Source of the DNA: Chitinophagaceae bacterium | GTDB taxonomy: Bacteria; Bacteroidota; Bacteroidia; Chitinophagales; Chitinophagaceae | DNA length: 64,000 nucleotides | NCBI GenBank assembly: GCA_947381435.1 | Contig: CANCVE010000005.1 | Span: 33,474-97,473, forward strand | Direction of reading: 5' to 3' | In this document: positions 55,573-64,000 of the stretch, in pieces | Numbering within the stretch: the first letter of the stretch is position 1 | Layout: each line of letters begins with the position of its first letter | Position numbers and translations under genes: made by a program | The notes under the pieces: model-generated | What the model was told of the DNA's origin: nothing | What the model saw: the letters and a program-made list of their open reading frames with translations, nothing else | Databases searched by the model: none

Positions 55573-58500
55573 TTATGAGAATAGATACTCCACATCTTCG
55601 CGGGTAAGGCTCTTCACAAAACCTTCATCGTCAGTTATCAAATCGCGGGCAAGCGCACGCTTTCTGTCTTGAAGTTTCAATATTTTATCTTCTACTGTAT
55701 CTGTACAAATCATACGATAGGCAAATACATTTTTAGTTTGCCCAATACGGTGCGTACGGTCTATTGCCTGTTGCTCTACTGCAGGGTTCCACCATGGGTC
55801 TACAATGTACACATAATCGGCAGCAGTAAGATTCAAGCCCACACCACCTGCTTTTAGTGAGATAAGGAATACCCTGCACTCATCATTATTTTGGAAATTT
55901 TGTATTGCTTTTTCTCTATCCGCTGCTTGCGTACTACCATCAAAATATTCAAAAGGCACTTTTAGTTCGCGAAGTTTCTCTTTTATCAAAGCCAACATAC
56001 CCAAAAACTGAGAGAACACCAATGCCTTGTGGTTACTTATGTTTTCCGTAATCTCTCTTCCCAACTCTTCTAGTTTCACCGAAGTGTTTGGATACTTATC
56101 AGGCTCGTTCATGATGTAAGGGCTATCACAAATCTGACGAAGTTTCATCAAACCTTGCAAGATGGTCAACTGCGATTTACCCACACCCACCATATCTACT
56201 ACACCCAAGATTTTATCTCTAAAATCATTTCGGAATGCATCATAAATCCTTCTTTGTTCGGCACCCATTTCGCAGAAGAGAACCATTTCTTGCTTCTCAG
56301 GCAAGTCTTTAGCCACTTGTTCCTTTGTTCTTCTTAGTATAAATGGATACAATATTCTACGTAAATGTTCTTTCTGTACCTTTTCTCCAAACTTATCTAT
56401 AGGTACGGCAAACTCTTGTTTAAAGAATTCTACACTTCCCAACATGCCCGGATTAAGGAAATTCATTTGAGCAAAAATGTCAAAAGTATTGTTTTGTAAA
56501 GGTGTACCACTTAAACACAACCGGTTTTTAGCCCTTAGCAAACAAGCTGCTTTTGCAACCTTACTGCTAGGATTTTTGATAGCCTGACTTTCATCTAGCA
56601 CCACATAATCTAAATCTAGCTCAACAAACTGTTTTATATCGCTACGCAATGTGCCATAAGTTGTAATAATTACATCTATATGGTCTTGTTGCAAATTATC
56701 TCGAAGCCTACTACCTCCATGATGAATGTAGAAAGTAAGATTTGGTGTAAACTTTTTAATTTCATTTTGCCAGTTGTACATCAGTGTTGTTGGACAAACC
56801 ACCAATGCTTTCAAGGTGCCAACCTTTTCCTTTAGGTAACACATAAAGCTTAATGCCTGTATGGTTTTACCCAAACCCATGTCATCAGCCAAAATACCAC
56901 CCCACTGAACTTCGCGTAAATAGTTTAACCAACGGAAACCACTCTCTTGATAAGGTCGTAAAACTGCTTTTAAATGTGGAGGCGCATCAATTTCCTTTAT
57001 CGCAAAGTTTTCTTTAAGCTTATCATACTTTTCTTCTAGTTGAAAAAACAATTCTTCCTCATTACGCTCATTGTAAAGCTCTTCAATTACGCTAAAATGA
57101 TACTTACTTAGCTTTATTGAGTTCGTTTTTCCCTCCCCTACTCTAAACAATAGAGAGTATCTTTTAATCCATTCTTCTGGCAATATACCCAACGAACCAT
57201 CCTGCAATTGCACAAATTGCTGTTTGCTAGAAAGCGCTTTCTTGATATCATCAACAGTTACTTTCTGTGTGCCAAATGTTATTTCTATCTTAGCATCAAA
57301 CCAATCGGTATTACTACTAATAAATATTTTAGTAGAAGGCTTTGCCGTATTAAAGCGGAAATGTTTAAGTGCATCGAAACCGTATACGGTGATACTCATT
57401 TCTTTAACTGCATCAATAAACAAGAAAAACCAATTATCCTTCAATACATCCACCCCCTTCAGTGCAAGCGTATTGGTATTTTCTGGCTTTACAAAGTTGG
57501 AGTGTAAGTTTTCGAGTCTTTGAATAAATGCATTCTCGGCCTCAATGTTACGTGTAATTACTAATAACTTTTCTGCAAATGGCATAATGATTTTATCCTT
57601 GTCACTATGCGCAATTTCGTATCCTTTATAACTGAATATGGGTTCTAGGATTAACCAATCGCCTTTTTCTTTCAACAATAATTTGCAATCTGGCAATACA
57701 TCACGAATGTCTTCTTTCTCCAGATTGCCAAAGTTTACATTATAATTTTTGGTTAATGGAAGAATGAAATTTTGCAATTTGTCGGCCCATGCAGACTCTT
57801 TAACAACCATTTGCCCCGTAGGTAAAAAATTATTTACTATGGAAATATCTTCTGTATTAGCCCAAGTAAAAAACTGGTTATGGTATTGGAATATCATTGG
57901 GCTAATACACTCATTTTCGTGAACACCCAATTCTGCCAATGGAAGTTTTACGTAACATTCTACCGTATATACACCCTCATCATAAGATATAATAAATCCG
58001 GGAGTAATGAGGGTAGACGAAAATTCTGCTTCTAGTAAGTTTGCATCAGAAAACTTTTTTTCTTTTGGAAGATAAAATAAAAAGTTACTACCAGAAAGCT
58101 CGCCCAATAACTTTCTATATTTAGGATGCAAGTACTCATTAATGATGTTTCTAGTTTCCTCTGGCAAAGTATCTGGCTGTCCATCTATCGTGTTCAACTG
58201 AATGATATTGTCCCAAACACCACTAAATGGAGAGTTTCTATTGATAAATTTACTAACCTCTGTATTCATCAACTTTCTAAGTTGTTGAACCATTATCTTG
58301 TCATCTTCGTTAAATACCTCAGTGTTGATGTATTTATTTAGATCTAAATGCTCAATTTTGCCTGTATACTTAGAAAAGTCATCATCTGTTTCAGCTTGAA
58401 TGGCTTCTACAGTCAAGAATGGATACTGAGACTCGTCTGTTGTAATCACTAAACCCAACTTATAGGCGGCTTTCTTCATCACCGGACCTTCTGGCGCTGC

Positions 58501-59382
58501 GGCTTCATAAGCTTCAGAAGTGCTTTTGGTTTCTTTAACCTCTATAACTTCCTGCTTAGGCTTTACCTCAGTGGCAATTGGCGCTAGTACTTTTTGAATA
58601 GAACTATCAAGTACTCGCAAAAAAGGTCGGCCTTCTGTGTATGTAAATTCAAATTTTCCTTTTAAATCGTCTTTTAAAGAGTACCCATAAAGACTTAATA
58701 ATTTGTTTTTAACTGCATCCCAGTTTCTGATGCTATCAAAATAATTAGCTCCTTTTGCTTTTAGCAGTTGAAGAAAAACAATTGTTTTATGAATACAAAG
58801 CGGGTGCTTTGAATCAGTATTACAAGTACAGCTTGTATCGAAGTTTCTTTCTTCATTTTTTTGGATGACTAGTTTATACAATTCTTCATTGTAAGTAACT
58901 TCTGCCACAACCCTTTCCTCTTTAGCACTAACAATCTTTGCCTTATTGCCTCCAGACAAAAAAGATTCTGCCATTATCAGCGTTTCGGGGGAAGAAAGCA
59001 TACGGATTATTTTCAAATCCAGTTGCTTCATCTTTACTACCGTGTGCTTTTGGTCGTAAACTAATTCCCTTTCGCCAAGCATGTTTCTGTCCAACATATC
59101 CTGAAGGGTAAAGAGTGCACCAGCTTTATGTCTACAAATTTCACTAAGGTTATAAGGGCAAGTACAGCGAAGTTTTAGTGTGGAAGGATCCTTGAAATGC
59201 GATATGTAAACCTTATAATAAAGATGGTAGTTATCATCTCTAACCCTAAAATTTACAGATGACATCAGTTCGTCGTACTCCATCAAATCAACATAACCTG
59301 ATGAGTGAATCTTCTTACCACGACGAATTACTTCCTCGGAACCATTATTATATATATGTTTTACGAGATAAGGTAGCGCCAT
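55573..59382 (-). CDS. SNF2-family DNA/chromatin-type helicase with two SWIM zinc motifs
   Basis: 1269 residues. Two SWIM-type zinc motifs occur near the N-terminus: C73-x-C75-x7-C83-x-H85 and C185-x-C187-x8-C196-x-H198. A long middle region (about 300-780) is unrecognised. The C-terminal part is a SNF2 ATPase: ILADDMGLGKTIQALS (Walker A), VVLDESQAIKN (box II, DESQ), LCLSGTPLQNN, then the second lobe with ISLKAGGVGLNLTAADYVYI and WNPAVEQQAIDRTHRIGQ (motif VI). Such proteins move along DNA or RNA-protein complexes with ATP; SWIM domains bind nucleic acid or protein. Role in this organism is unknown. Own promoter candidate at 59448-59476; own terminator downstream. Confidence 0.94.
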   Translation of the reverse strand: MALPYLVKHIYNNGSEEVIRRGKKIHSSGYVDLMEYDELMSSVNFRVRDDNYHLYYKVYISHFKDPSTLKLRCTCPYNLSEICRHKAGALFTLQDMLDRNMLGERELVYDQKHTVVKMKQLDLKIIRMLSSPETLIMAESFLSGGNKAKIVSAKEERVVAEVTYNEELYKLVIQKNEERNFDTSCTCNTDSKHPLCIHKTIVFLQLLKAKGANYFDSIRNWDAVKNKLLSLYGYSLKDDLKGKFEFTYTEGRPFLRVLDSSIQKVLAPIATEVKPKQEVIEVKETKSTSEAYEAAAPEGPVMKKAAYKLGLVITTDESQYPFLTVEAIQAETDDDFSKYTGKIEHLDLNKYINTEVFNEDDKIMVQQLRKLMNTEVSKFINRNSPFSGVWDNIIQLNTIDGQPDTLPEETRNIINEYLHPKYRKLLGELSGSNFLFYLPKEKKFSDANLLEAEFSSTLITPGFIISYDEGVYTVECYVKLPLAELGVHENECISPMIFQYHNQFFTWANTEDISIVNNFLPTGQMVVKESAWADKLQNFILPLTKNYNVNFGNLEKEDIRDVLPDCKLLLKEKGDWLILEPIFSYKGYEIAHSDKDKIIMPFAEKLLVITRNIEAENAFIQRLENLHSNFVKPENTNTLALKGVDVLKDNWFFLFIDAVKEMSITVYGFDALKHFRFNTAKPSTKIFISSNTDWFDAKIEITFGTQKVTVDDIKKALSSKQQFVQLQDGSLGILPEEWIKRYSLLFRVGEGKTNSIKLSKYHFSVIEELYNERNEEELFFQLEEKYDKLKENFAIKEIDAPPHLKAVLRPYQESGFRWLNYLREVQWGGILADDMGLGKTIQALSFMCYLKEKVGTLKALVVCPTTLMYNWQNEIKKFTPNLTFYIHHGGSRLRDNLQQDHIDVIITTYGTLRSDIKQFVELDLDYVVLDESQAIKNPSSKVAKAACLLRAKNRLCLSGTPLQNNTFDIFAQMNFLNPGMLGSVEFFKQEFAVPIDKFGEKVQKEHLRRILYPFILRRTKEQVAKDLPEKQEMVLFCEMGAEQRRIYDAFRNDFRDKILGVVDMVGVGKSQLTILQGLMKLRQICDSPYIMNEPDKYPNTSVKLEELGREITENISNHKALVFSQFLGMLALIKEKLRELKVPFEYFDGSTQAADREKAIQNFQNNDECRVFLISLKAGGVGLNLTAADYVYIVDPWWNPAVEQQAIDRTHRIGQTKNVFAYRMICTDTVEDKILKLQDRKRALARDLITDDEGFVKSLTREDVEYLFS

Positions 59383-59447
59383 GTGTTGTATTAAAGTTGA
59401 TTTTAGGATGACCAGTAATCATCCATAATGCTGAAATTAGCAAACCG

Positions 59448-59476
59448 CAAATGTACAGTATAGATTGGGAGACAAA
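59448..59476 (-). promoter_or_regulatory. Bacteroidota-type promoter for the SNF2 helicase gene
   Basis: Minus strand TACATTTG (59448-59455) is a full match to TAnnTTTG, and TTTG (59473-59476) lies 17 bases upstream. The leader would be about 60 bases. Confidence 0.6.
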
Positions 59477-59599
59477 AAAGTATTAACAAGTATTGGTATT
59501 ATTTTTTAATTAATTTCAATTAAAACCAAGAACCATTGTGGAAGAATAAAGACATATTTATGAAGATTATAAAACTATACATCGTTTAGTTTAAGTAAA

Positions 59600-59971
59600 C
59601 TAGTCCACATTTTCCTTCTTTCTAAAGAATCCTATAGCGGTTTTTAATAATCCTACAATGCCTATTTGTTTGGCAATATCTATCAACAATTCGGATTTAT
59701 TATTGGAAAAAGGAGAAAACAATCCAACTACATCTTTTAGAACGTTCCAAGAACGACCCGTAATTTTTGAATTAATAAACGCAGGAATTACAATGCCTGT
59801 AGCAGATTTAAAAGTTTCTTTAGGCAAATCTTGCAACCTAAGTTCCAACTCTTGCTCTCTTTGTTTAATGCGTTTACGCACAAGCTTGATGGCAAGTTGC
59901 GCCTCTTGTACTGTATTAATCTTGATATCTTCAGTTGATAGTTTCAATTTCATCCTCCTTTTCTTTTTCAA
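59600..59971 (-). CDS. Unrecognised small protein, third gene of the YtxH/holin-like operon
   Basis: 123 residues from a TTG at 59971, or 117 from ATG 59953. It is helical and charged (about 20-45: AQLAIKLVRKRIKQREQELE), then has a hydrophobic, possibly membrane-bound stretch at the end (IDIAKQIGIVGLLKTAIGFF) before a basic tail. I do not recognise a family. Either start overlaps the end of the holin-like gene (by 41 or 23 bases), so it is translated together with it. A gene of this position and size often follows holin-like genes in Bacteroidota envelope operons; its role is not known. The choice of start is unsettled. Confidence 0.7.
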   Translation of the reverse strand: MKKKRRMKLKLSTEDIKINTVQEAQLAIKLVRKRIKQREQELELRLQDLPKETFKSATGIVIPAFINSKITGRSWNVLKDVVGLFSPFSNNKSELLIDIAKQIGIVGLLKTAIGFFRKKENVD

Positions 59972-60308
59972 AGAATACCCTGATAATGGTATCTCCTACC
60001 CATTTTTCTATCAGCGTTTTTCTAAATTTAAAAATCAACAGTAGTATTAACAAATAAAACGCAGCTACAATGCCAAAGCCACAATATAAACTACCCGTAA
60101 GGCTTGCAAACAAATAGCCTCCCATCATACTTATAAACAATAGCACGAAGAAACTAAATAGACCAAGGATTAACCCGGTAAAAAGCAGCCCTGTCAATCG
60201 TGCAGTTTTCTCAGCTGTTTGCAATTTCAGTAGCAGCAGCCTGTCTTTAATGTAAAGTTCTATTTGTTCCTTACTCTCCGAAAAGTAGGAGGATTCTTCG
60301 TTTTCCAT
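59931..60308 (-). CDS. Phage-holin-family-like membrane protein
   Basis: 125 residues with two membrane segments (about 38-62, TARLTGLLFTGLILGLFSFF and on; and about 72-95, YCGFGIVAAFYLLILLLI) between charged ends. The layout fits the Phage_holin_3_6 type of small protein common in Bacteroidota chromosomes. The name does not mean a prophage: no other phage gene lies nearby. The N-terminal 35 residues are amphipathic and acidic, and the C-terminal end is highly acidic. It probably sits in the inner membrane with the YtxH protein encoded upstream, as part of an envelope-stress set, but the role is inferred from family and operon only. Confidence 0.8.
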   Translation of the reverse strand: MENEESSYFSESKEQIELYIKDRLLLLKLQTAEKTARLTGLLFTGLILGLFSFFVLLFISMMGGYLFASLTGSLYCGFGIVAAFYLLILLLIFKFRKTLIEKWVGDTIIRVFFEKEKEDEIETIN

Positions 60309-60346
60309 GATATTAATAGTTGGAGGGCGTGAGTTAAAAGAAGTGA

Positions 60347-60425
60347 GTCGAAAGTCGAAAGTTAAAAGTAAGTAGCGTAATTATAATTGGAACAATTTAC
60401 TTTCAACTTTCGACTTTCAACTTTC
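60347..60425 (-). terminator. Hairpin between YtxH and holin-like genes (attenuator or terminator)
   Basis: Arms built from repeats of GAAAGT (60347-60371, GTCGAAAGTCGAAAGTTAAA and on) and their inverse (60397-60425) pair over about 25 bases with few mismatches. It lies inside the operon, so it may limit downstream expression. A close copy of one arm (AGTCGAAAGTCAAAAGTT) lies near 42121 after lptD. Confidence 0.6.
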
Positions 60426-60432
60426 CGCTTAT

Positions 60433-60684
60433 TTATGAAATGATTGTTTCAGCCACTTTGTTTTCTGCTTCTTCGGCAACGGCTTTTCCTTTTTCCATCA
60501 GGTCTCTAAACTGTTTTTCTAGTTCATCTAATCTAGTTTTCAGGTCACTTCCTAGTTTTTCGGCGGTATCTTTTGCGTCGGCCATCACCTCCTTTCCCTT
60601 ATCGCTACTTAAAAACATGGCTATTGCGGCACCTGCGGCTGCACCAACTATTATACCGCTCCAAAACTTTTGATTGCTATTCAT
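60433..60684 (-). CDS. YtxH-like small envelope protein
   Basis: 83 residues from ATG 60684. An N-terminal hydrophobic segment (FWSGIIVGAAAGAAIAMFLS, about 6-25) with a glycine/alanine pattern is followed by a long charged coiled coil (EVMADAKDTAEKLGSDLKTR and on). This is the YtxH layout, found in stress-linked genes of many bacteria. The open frame continues upstream to 60765, but that extension carries no family similarity. It is first gene of a three-gene set (YtxH, holin-like, unknown) and divergent from the AI-2E transporter gene. Weak -7-like elements on both strands (TACATTTA, TACTTTCA) lie in the 74-base divergent gap. Confidence 0.8.
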   Translation of the reverse strand: MNSNQKFWSGIIVGAAAGAAIAMFLSSDKGKEVMADAKDTAEKLGSDLKTRLDELEKQFRDLMEKGKAVAEEAENKVAETIIS

Positions 60685-60758
60685 AACCTTTAATTTTAAA
60701 TAATACCCTATTTTTATTTTTCGTAAATGTACTACTTTCATTCTTACTGGTATTAAAC

Positions 60759-61811
60759 ATGGCAATTAAAAGACAGGGTTCTGTAAATCGTTATTTATTT
60801 CTTACAATTATTATTGTCTTTGCTGGCGCCTTGCTTTGGAGCATGATGGAGTTTTTTACTGCCTTTCTGGGTGCTACCATGTTTTATGTATTGAGCAAAC
60901 AATCAGCAAACTGGCTTATTCTAAAAAGGAAGTGGAAGCCTAGTATCGTTGCAATCCTCATTATCCTTATTTCATTTTTTATCATCTTAGTACCCATTGG
61001 CATTGTAGCTACGATGCTCTACGAGAAAATTATTAGTGTAGCCCTAAGCCCTACTACACTCATTAAACCCATCAAAGAACTTGGCGAACTAGCAGAAAAA
61101 CGCTATCACATCAACATTGTAAATAGTAGCATTAGTGGCATTCAGGAATTTGCTACTCGCTTTGTTTCGTCGGTATTAAATACCAGTATCAACTTTTTCA
61201 CCACCATCAGTATGCTTTACTTTTTCCTATTCTTTATGATTGTAAATATCAATAAAATGGAAGAGGCTGTTTCAGAATACCTTCCCTTTAAGCAAAGCCA
61301 TATAAAATTATTCAGTACCGAACTAAAATCTCAAACCATTGGCAATTCGGTTGGCATTCCGCTTATCATCATTATGCACGTTATCCTTGCTTTTCTGGCT
61401 TATTTGATTGCTGGAGTGGCAGACCCAGTTTTTTGGGGAGTTATTACAGGTTTTGCTTCTATCATCCCCTTGGTGGGTAGTGCTTTGGTGTGGTTGCCCA
61501 TTGCGGCTTATACTTTATTGAACGGCCATACTTGGCAAGGAAGTTTTATTGGTGGTTGGGGTGTTTTGGTAATTGGCACTAGCGATAACCTAATAAGGTT
61601 TTTATTAGCCAAGAAAATGGCAGATGTTCATCCGATTGTTACAGTACTTGGGGTGATTCTTGGCTTGAAGTATTTTGGAATGACTGGTCTAATTTTCGGT
61701 CCATTAATCATTTCTTACTTTCTTATTTTGATTAAAATATACCATATCGAGTACCAATTGGTGCCAACTAGTGTAGACGATGTGAAAGAAGAACTTGAAG
61801 AGCTACATTAA
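60759..61811 (+). CDS. AI-2E family transporter
   Basis: 350 residues with about eight membrane segments, the normal size. Hydrophobic runs at residues 9-70 are followed by a hydrophilic central region (about 95-150) and the conserved C-terminal half (YLIAGVADPVFWGVITGFAS, PLVGSALVWLPIAAYTLL and GVILGLKYFGMTGLIFGPLI). The family includes the AI-2 exporter TqsA and sodium/proton exchangers; substrate cannot be read from sequence. It is single, divergent from the YtxH gene and convergent with lysS, with a terminator hairpin between it and lysS. Confidence 0.88.
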   Translation: MAIKRQGSVNRYLFLTIIIVFAGALLWSMMEFFTAFLGATMFYVLSKQSANWLILKRKWKPSIVAILIILISFFIILVPIGIVATMLYEKIISVALSPTTLIKPIKELGELAEKRYHINIVNSSISGIQEFATRFVSSVLNTSINFFTTISMLYFFLFFMIVNINKMEEAVSEYLPFKQSHIKLFSTELKSQTIGNSVGIPLIIIMHVILAFLAYLIAGVADPVFWGVITGFASIIPLVGSALVWLPIAAYTLLNGHTWQGSFIGGWGVLVIGTSDNLIRFLLAKKMADVHPIVTVLGVILGLKYFGMTGLIFGPLIISYFLILIKIYHIEYQLVPTSVDDVKEELEELH

Positions 61812-61853
61812 CTGAATTTAAAGAGCGTTTCACCACAAAGGACAATAGGAAAA

Positions 61854-61887
61854 AACAAGGGACACCAAGATATATGGCGTCCCTGTT
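61854..61887. terminator. Terminator between AI-2E transporter gene and lysS
   Basis: An imperfect stem (AACAAGGGACACC with GGCGTCCCTGTT) around a short AT loop, about 43 bases after the transporter stop and in the gap to the convergent lysS gene. The T-run after it is weak. Confidence 0.6.
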
Positions 61888-61970
61888 GGTATAATTCTAC
61901 ACAATTATTTCCCTATAAACCTAGTCTTCCTTGTGAAATACTTAGTGTGCTATGTGGTAAAAAGCATTTC

Positions 61971-63530
61971 CTATCCTACATTTTCAGGGCGCATTTGTGG
62001 GAAGAACAATACATCCTGAATACTCGGACTATTGGTCATCAACATACAAAGTCTATCTATCCCAATACCGATACCACTTGTTGGCGGCATACCATATTCT
62101 AAGGCACGCAAAAAGTCGTTATCAATAAACATGGCCTCGTCATCGCCACGTTCCATCAGTTTGGCCTGCTCTTCAAAACGCTGACGTTGATCTATCGGAT
62201 CATTCAATTCGCTGTAGGCGTTGGCAATCTCCTTTCCGTTTACCATCAATTCAAAACGTTCTACCAATCCTTCCTTGCTACGGTGCTTTTTGGTAAGCGG
62301 ACTCATTTCCACCGGATAATCAATAATAAAAGTAGGTTGTATGTACGTATGCTCGCTGGTAGCACCAAATATTTCATCAATCAATTTTCCCTTACCAATG
62401 TTTGTAGGAACGCCTATTTCCAGTTGTTTACAAACATCCCTCAATCCAGCTTCATCTTTATCGCTCACATCAATTCCTGTATTTTCTTTAATGGCTTCAT
62501 GAATGCTGATGCGCTTAAACGGTGCTTTAAAGCTGATGGTTTTATCGCCCACTGTAACTTCTGTAGTTCCGTGCAAGGCAATGGCAATCTGCTCAAATAG
62601 TTGCTCTGTTATTTCCATCATCCAATAATAATCCTTGTAGGCGGTGTACCATTCTAGCACGGTAAACTCTGGGTTGTGCGTTCTGTCCATCCCCTCATTG
62701 CGGAAGTTTCGGCTAAACTCATACACCCAATCAAAGCCTCCAACAATCAATCTTTTCAAATACAATTCATTAGCAATACGCAGATACAAAGGAATATCCA
62801 AAGCATTGTGGTGCGTAATAAATGGCCTTGCCGCTGCCCCTCCAGGAATACTTTGCAGCACAGGTGTATCAACTTCCAATGCACCATGACCATTTAAAAA
62901 AGTACGGATGGTATTCATCAAAGTGGTACGCTTTACAAACGTATCCTTCACCGAAGGGTTAATAACTAAGTCTACATAACGCTGACGGTAACGGAATTCA
63001 GGATCAGTTACTTCATCAAAAACATTTCCTTCTTCGTCTCTTTTCACCACTGGCAATGGCTTCAACGACTTAGCCAATAAGGTTATAGATTGTGTGTGCA
63101 AGGAAGTTTCACCCGTTTTAGTGATGAATACATATCCAGTAACACCAATAAAATCGCCCAAATCCAAGCCATGCTTTATTACATTATCCCAGAGTGATTT
63201 GTCTTCTTCTGGGCAGATGTCATCGCGTTTTACGTACAATTGAATGATGCCTTTACTATCTTGTATCTTAATAAAAAATACTTTACCCTTATCGTTAATG
63301 CTCATGATTCTGCCAGCAAGGCAAACATTGGCAAACCCTTCCAGTGGATTTTCGATGGCAATTCCAGCTTCTTCCAGTCTTTTCACCTCTGCATTATAGG
63401 CTTCTTTTACGGGTGTGGAATAATGCGAAACAGGGTATAATGCCGCAGGATATGCATCTATGCCAGCAGCTTGTAGTTTGGCTAATTTTTCTCTTCTTAC
63501 TAGTTCTTGTTCACTTAAATGTGCGCTCAT
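61971..63530 (-). CDS. lysS: Lysyl-tRNA synthetase, class II
   Basis: 519 residues from ATG 63530. An N-terminal OB-fold anticodon-binding domain (GRIMSINDKGKVFFIKIQDS, about 65-84) leads to the class II catalytic core: motif 2 (RNFRNEGMDRTHNPEFTVLE, about 260-280) and motif 3 (GIGIGIDRLCMLMTN, about 490-504). VDTPVLQSIPGGAAARPF is also diagnostic. It charges tRNA-Lys with lysine using ATP. The open frame extends to TTG 63566, but a -7 element lies in the extension, so the ATG is the real start. No partner gene in the window; the right edge beyond it is not coding. Confidence 0.97.
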   Translation of the reverse strand: MSAHLSEQELVRREKLAKLQAAGIDAYPAALYPVSHYSTPVKEAYNAEVKRLEEAGIAIENPLEGFANVCLAGRIMSINDKGKVFFIKIQDSKGIIQLYVKRDDICPEEDKSLWDNVIKHGLDLGDFIGVTGYVFITKTGETSLHTQSITLLAKSLKPLPVVKRDEEGNVFDEVTDPEFRYRQRYVDLVINPSVKDTFVKRTTLMNTIRTFLNGHGALEVDTPVLQSIPGGAAARPFITHHNALDIPLYLRIANELYLKRLIVGGFDWVYEFSRNFRNEGMDRTHNPEFTVLEWYTAYKDYYWMMEITEQLFEQIAIALHGTTEVTVGDKTISFKAPFKRISIHEAIKENTGIDVSDKDEAGLRDVCKQLEIGVPTNIGKGKLIDEIFGATSEHTYIQPTFIIDYPVEMSPLTKKHRSKEGLVERFELMVNGKEIANAYSELNDPIDQRQRFEEQAKLMERGDDEAMFIDNDFLRALEYGMPPTSGIGIGIDRLCMLMTNSPSIQDVLFFPQMRPENVG

Positions 63531-63550
63531 TAATCTTATTTTATGGGTGG

Positions 63551-63558
63551 CAAAGATA
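63551..63558 (-). promoter_or_regulatory. Candidate -7 promoter element for lysS
   Basis: Minus strand TATCTTTG is a full match to TAnnTTTG, 20 bases before ATG 63530. It lies inside the frame that would extend the protein to TTG 63566, and so decides for the shorter start. No clear TTG -33 element at normal distance. Confidence 0.5.
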
Positions 63559-63566
63559 TAGTTCAA

Positions 63567-64000
63567 GGCAATTACATTTTTTTGTGTGCCAAATCCTTTG
63601 TGTGTATGGGTGCATACCTACTAAATGGCTAGCAGAATGTAAATTTAAAAAGTGGGGTGTCAGGTTGAGGCATTAATTAATGTTCTCAAGTTTGTTGTCC
63701 TTCGATAAACTCAGGATTACAATGAAAAATATTCACTTCTAAAACTTGAGATTCTATACTTAATGCATAAGGGAGACAATTAGATTGCTAATGACGAGTC
63801 TGCAAAGGGTTGAAATTCAATAGTGATAATTTAGCCTGTTTGCCCTTCGACAGCTACCGTGTACACACATCTTTCAAGTTCCAGTTTGATAACGTGTTTT
63901 ATGTTTGCGTTATCATCTTTTTCAAGGTCCATCCTTTATAAATAGTGGAGAATTCATCCAATCCTGCTATGATGGTTGTCATTCCTGCCTTTCTCTGGGA
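63567..64000. other. Gene-free right edge
   Basis: No convincing gene. A 33-codon frame on the minus strand (ending near 63829) lacks any family match. Motifs such as CCTTCGATAAACTCAGGA near 63700 and GTCATTCCTGCC near 63980 look like parts of the short dispersed repeats seen between genes in Bacteroidota, but the second is cut by the window edge. Confidence 0.4.

Noticed and set aside
59600-60684. Holin-like gene as a sign of prophage.
   Set aside because: The neighbours are YtxH-like and a small unknown protein, a normal chromosomal set; no phage structural, lysis or integrase gene is near.

Overview
The window is AT-rich Bacteroidota DNA, most like the Chitinophagaceae/Sphingobacteriia side of the phylum. 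The signs are a SusC/SusD pair, C-terminal type IX secretion (T9SS) sorting domains on two large exported proteins, promoter elements of the Bacteroidota form TAnnTTTG (sometimes with TTG about 19 bases upstream), almost no Shine-Dalgarno sequences, and several TTG starts. The species cannot be named from the sequence alone. No rRNA, tRNA, CRISPR array, insertion sequence or prophage was recognised.

Region 1 (1-22564, all minus strand) is a surface-polysaccharide cluster, read right to left from a promoter near 22.55 kb. In order of transcription it holds an outer-membrane export lipoprotein (Wza type), a tyrosine autokinase/co-polymerase (Wzc type), a fused asparagine synthase-glycosyltransferase, an ABC exporter (permease, then ATPase with a sugar-binding tail), a hexapeptide acetyltransferase, about nine glycosyltransferases including a fucosyltransferase-like GT10 enzyme, and three membrane acyltransferases. 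It runs off the left edge. Most genes overlap or lie within 50 bases of each other. The product should be a branched, heavily acylated polysaccharide carried out by an ABC exporter.

Region 2 (22.7-42.1 kb) is mostly housekeeping: obg, a T9SS surface protein, fusA, gap, a SemiSWEET sugar transporter, ffh, a NYN-type ribonuclease gene with an unknown partner, a sialate O-acetylesterase-like enzyme, a DUF5606 gene, a GNAT acetyltransferase, an N-acetylmuramoyl-L-alanine amidase and lptD.

Region 3 (42.4-54.7 kb) is a polysaccharide-utilisation locus aimed at pectin-like material. It has SusC, SusD, a beta-helix lipoprotein, a rhamnogalacturonan acetylesterase and a GH30 hydrolase in one operon, preceded by a T9SS-exported pectinesterase in its own unit. 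Region 4 (55.5-64 kb) holds a SNF2-family helicase with two SWIM zinc motifs, a three-gene envelope operon (YtxH, holin-like, unknown), an AI-2E family transporter and lysS.

The most unusual signal is not a gene. Four gene-free stretches (14970-15164, 30374-30562, 38111-38341, 42153-42383) each carry 9-11 degenerate units with an exact 21-base period and a short dyad at a fixed place in each unit. The unit sequence differs from site to site; two arrays share CAAT-N3-ATTG. All four lie at the 3' side of a gene. I do not recognise this as a named repeat family. The 21-base period equals two turns of B-DNA, so phased protein-binding or 3'-end RNA structures are plausible but unproven roles.
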